Shown here in pieces: positions 31,847 to 34,235 of a stretch of DNA of 34,235 nucleotides; position 1 is the first letter of the stretch; each line of letters opens with the position of its first letter. The position numbers were made by a program, and so were the translations under genes. The stretch covers positions 395,195-429,429 of the forward strand of contig GG745369.1 in the NCBI GenBank assembly GCA_000151295.1, written 5' to 3'. This DNA comes from Allomyces macrogynus ATCC 38327. Lineage: Eukaryota > Blastocladiomycota > Blastocladiomycetes > Blastocladiales > Blastocladiaceae. A model generated the notes under the pieces. The model made no database searches. It saw nothing but the letters and a program-made list of their open reading frames with translations, and was not told where the DNA came from.

Positions 31847-32475
31847 AGTCATTGTTGTCATTGTCGCCATGTAACTGGTGGAGAAATTGGCACGTATGAT
31901 TTTCTTTCCGCGGGTACACGATTGTTGAGGGTGCTGTCAATTTGCCTTTCCACTTTCAATCCCAACCCCACTCTCTGTCCACATTCCAAGAGCAATACAA
32001 CAGCAAAGACGTTCTTTTTGAAATTTTACCGTCGCCAGTTTTGATACTCTCTAAACGACCGTTTTTGTGATGTGTGGGTTTTGGCGAAATATGTTTAAGG
32101 TTCTTTGAGCTTAAGCACCTCTCGACCTGCTTCGCAGGTCGCACTCCTGGCACCCCCACACACGGCCGGCGCGCGAAGCGCGCAAGGCCGTGTGCTCAAC
32201 GCCGCCCACGTAACGGGCCAGGCGCGAAGCGCCGTGTGCACAACAAGAACAGACGAGCCGTCCTTGCATCATCCTTCATCCATGGCTGCACGTTCGCAAC
32301 CCACCAACCACAACGGTGAACGCTCATCCACTGTGTCCGTGAGTGCGCAAATCAAGAATTATGACGGTCCATTCTCGGCTTGGCGGTGCTCGCGTGCCAT
32401 GAATGAGCTCGCCATGTCAAAAATGAAATGATCACATTACATCTCAAAAACGGAGGGCATCTCAACATGTCGCAA
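31847..32475. other. spacer with GC hairpin cluster, no gene recognised
   Basis: It is AT-rich to 32110, then abruptly GC-rich with three stable hairpins (listed separately). After 32240 it returns to mixed composition without a convincing frame. It includes the 3' flank of the minus-strand ATPase gene. Confidence 0.4.
32123..32233. repeat. three mini-hairpins with a GCGAAGC core
   Basis: Hairpin 1 (32123-32141) has an 8-bp stem around TTC. Hairpin 2 (32159-32194) has a 9-bp outer stem CACACGGCC/GGCCGTGTG and a 6-bp inner GC stem around GAA. Hairpin 3 (32221-32233) has a 5-bp stem around GAA. All three contain the heptamer GCGAAGC: on the plus strand at 32173-32179 and 32224-32230, and on the minus strand at 32135-32129. 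No RNA-gene family is recognised. Confidence 0.85.
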
Positions 32476-33960
32476 TCATGACGTGCGCCGCATCAACACT
32501 TGGGACAGCGAGTGCACGCAGAAGCGCTCCACCTTCGACCCTCTCTTCTCCACCTGATCCCACTCCACCGACACGATACCCGCTACTCGTTCCCGACCTG
32601 TGCCATCGCCACCGTCCGCACGCGATTCACCACCATCGTCACCTCCTCGGCCCGCGGGACGACATGCCACCCTTCGAGCCGCGGTACCACCTCTTCCATG
32701 GGCGCCGCGACCGCGCGTGCCACGGCCTCGCACAGTGGCACCCTCTGCATCTCCGCGTTCCGGCCAATCCACGCGAGCACCGCGAGCGCGTACCGCAACT
32801 GGCCCTTCTCAATCAACCCGGCCGCCGCGTCCACCTGCACTTCCAGCTCGCCAATCTGCGCGCGCCTCACTTGCCGCACGTGCACTTTTTCGCGATCGAT
32901 CGGCGTCACACGCACGACGCGCCGCGCCGCAACGCGGCCGTACGGCCGTTCATCCGGCACTTCAGCTCCCGCGGCAATTGCGCGCGCTTTTGCCGTCACG
33001 TCGCGCGGAACGTACCCGTCCATGGCGAGCACCGTGTCGGCCACACCCAAGAACTCGCCGGCGCCGCCGACGACCAGCACGAGCGAAACACCTTGGTCCT
33101 CGACGAGCACGCGAATCTTGTGCGTGAGCGGCGTGATTGGATCGGCCGGAACTAACTGCCGCATGCGCGCGTCGCGCGCCATAAAGTTGGTCGCGCACGT
33201 GTCCTCGTCGAGCAACAGCACCGGTGCGTGCTGCTCGAGCGCTTCCTGCACGGCCGCCGCAAGCGACGTACTCCCCGATGCATTCGTCGTGGAAAAATCG
33301 GCGGTCGCGTCTGGCGCGCACATCGGCAAAGCGCCGATGAACGGCGAAATGTCGACATTGTGCACGGCGCGGCCGTCTTCCGACTGCACGTGCGTTGCGC
33401 GCGAGTGCGAGACGACGAACTCGCGGCCGTCGCCGGGACGCTTGTTGTAGATGCCGACGGTCAGGGCGTCGAGGAGCGTCGACTTGCCATGGAACCCGCC
33501 ACCGACGATCAGGGTCACGCCCGCGCGCAGGGCGGTGCCGGTGATGGCGCCGCGGTTCGGGAGCGTGAAAGTGGTTTCGAGTGATGGTGGGGATTGCCAT
33601 GGGATAGCGGAGGTGAGCGGGAGCTGCGAGTCGCCGGCGGTGCGGGGGAGGATGCTGCCGTTACCGATGAACGCGACGAGACCTGTTGGGGAGCAAGTAT
33701 CAGTGTCGGCAAACGTCCGCGGTTCTATCAACAAAAAATGTACCGGCGTCCTCAACCATGTCGCCTCAGCGCGTCCTGGTCCTCGACACATTCGACGTGC
33801 GCCCGTGGCCGCGCCCACATCCACGCCCGCCGCCGTCAAATTCGCCGCGACCACCCCCGGCAGCGTGTCGACGACGAGGCCGCGCACTCGACGCCCATGA
33901 TCGACCCGCCCACGCGCCGGCAGTGCCGCGCAAACCGCGCATCAATTCCCTCATCGGTGA
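32476..33960 (-). CDS. predicted ABC-class ATPase (PF09818-like), 5' end damaged or truncated
   Basis: Exons 33682-32598 and 32553-32476 (44-nt intron) are intact. An upstream exon ends at 33757, before a 74-nt intron. The intact part begins GLVAFIGNGSILPR and has the Walker A variant GGGFHGKSTLLDAL, then PGDGREFVV, EDGRAVHNVDISPFI and FSTTNASGSTSLAAAVQEAL. The Walker B-like LLLDEDTCATNFMARDARM and SLVLVVGGAGEFLGVADTV follow. This is the block order of the bacterial and fungal COG3044/PF09818 ATPases, whose function is unknown. Upstream (33960-33757) homology continues (LPARGR, VDTLPGVVAANL, HVECVEDQDALRRHG) but in three frames without introns to connect them. The first ~200 residues of the family are missing. 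It may be a pseudogene, or the sequence may contain indel errors near its end. Confidence 0.8.
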
Positions 33961-34235
33961 CACGCACACTCGACCGTGATGATAGTTGGCAAGGTAGAGT
34001 GTGGTGCATTATAATATACCATACCCCCCCCCTCGAGCAGAGAATGTCCTTATGTCGTTGTGCCTAAGTCAGAAAGAGTGGAGCTGACTTGGGTGTGCGG
34101 AGGCTTTGTTCTTATCGTCTGAGGGGTTTACGACGAAATGATCGAATTTTAGACGAAAAAAATAGGGACCACGTCTGAATTCGAACTGTTAGGTCGCCCT
34201 CGGATAGAACGTAGGAATAGTTAAAAGTTTCAGTC
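33961..34235. other. right edge, no gene recognised
   Basis: The GC-rich coding sequence stops abruptly at about 33960 and AT-rich DNA begins (TATATTATAATG on the minus strand at 34017-34006). A C9 run lies at 34024-34032. CCTAAGTCAG (34063-34072) and CTGACTTGGG (34084-34093) form a 9-of-10 inverted repeat with an 11-base loop. The missing N-terminal part of the ATPase is not found here. Confidence 0.4.

Noticed and set aside
34063..34093. inverted repeat as a transcription terminator
   Set aside because: Intrinsic terminators of this form are bacterial, and the sequence is eukaryotic. A single imperfect 10-bp stem can easily arise by chance.

Overview
This is eukaryotic nuclear DNA. The recognisable genes are broken by short GT-AG introns (mostly 44-96 nt). 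They encode eukaryotic proteins: Atg8, an ER-type DnaJ, sphingosine kinase, a GT10 fucosyltransferase and an Alba-domain protein. A GH11 xylanase relic, the tiny introns, high GC content and close gene spacing suggest a fungus. An early-diverging zoosporic fungus such as a blastocladiomycete is my best guess, but it is an inference that only a database search could settle.

Layout. Positions 1-5035 hold a possible exon at the left edge, then four damaged members (F1-F4) of one F-box/leucine-rich family; the last two are fused tail to tail. Positions 5560-7786 (minus) hold a six-exon alpha-1,3-fucosyltransferase. Positions 8274-8947 (plus) hold an unknown protein. A degraded F-box piece (F5) lies at 9212-9571. 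Positions 10423-15283 form a compact conserved block: ER DnaJ (minus), Atg8 (minus), Alba protein (plus, head to head with Atg8), and an unknown conserved-looking protein (minus) whose start is shifted by a 10-bp duplication. Positions 16590-21750 hold two decayed copies of a helical-repeat gene, a decayed GH11 xylanase and an intact F-box protein (F6). A second intact F-box/LRR gene (F7) is at 22523-24400, followed by three more decayed copies (F8-F10). Sphingosine kinase (28381-30065, plus) sits between F9 and F10. An LRR tail (F11), a cluster of very stable GC-rich mini-hairpins and a 5'-damaged ABC-class ATPase gene (32476-33960, minus) close the window.

Two kinds of DNA alternate. Conserved, intron-bearing genes use GC-ending codons strongly. 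The F-box/LRR family has no introns that I can see, uses codons less extremely, and is mostly broken by stops, frameshifts, deletions and inversions. About eleven family pieces in 34 kb look like birth-and-death evolution of a lineage-specific set of putative ubiquitin-ligase adaptors. Thirteen of the 16 introns I could place through reading frame and protein conservation begin GTNCG rather than GTAAG or GTGAG, which is the most general unusual property of the window.
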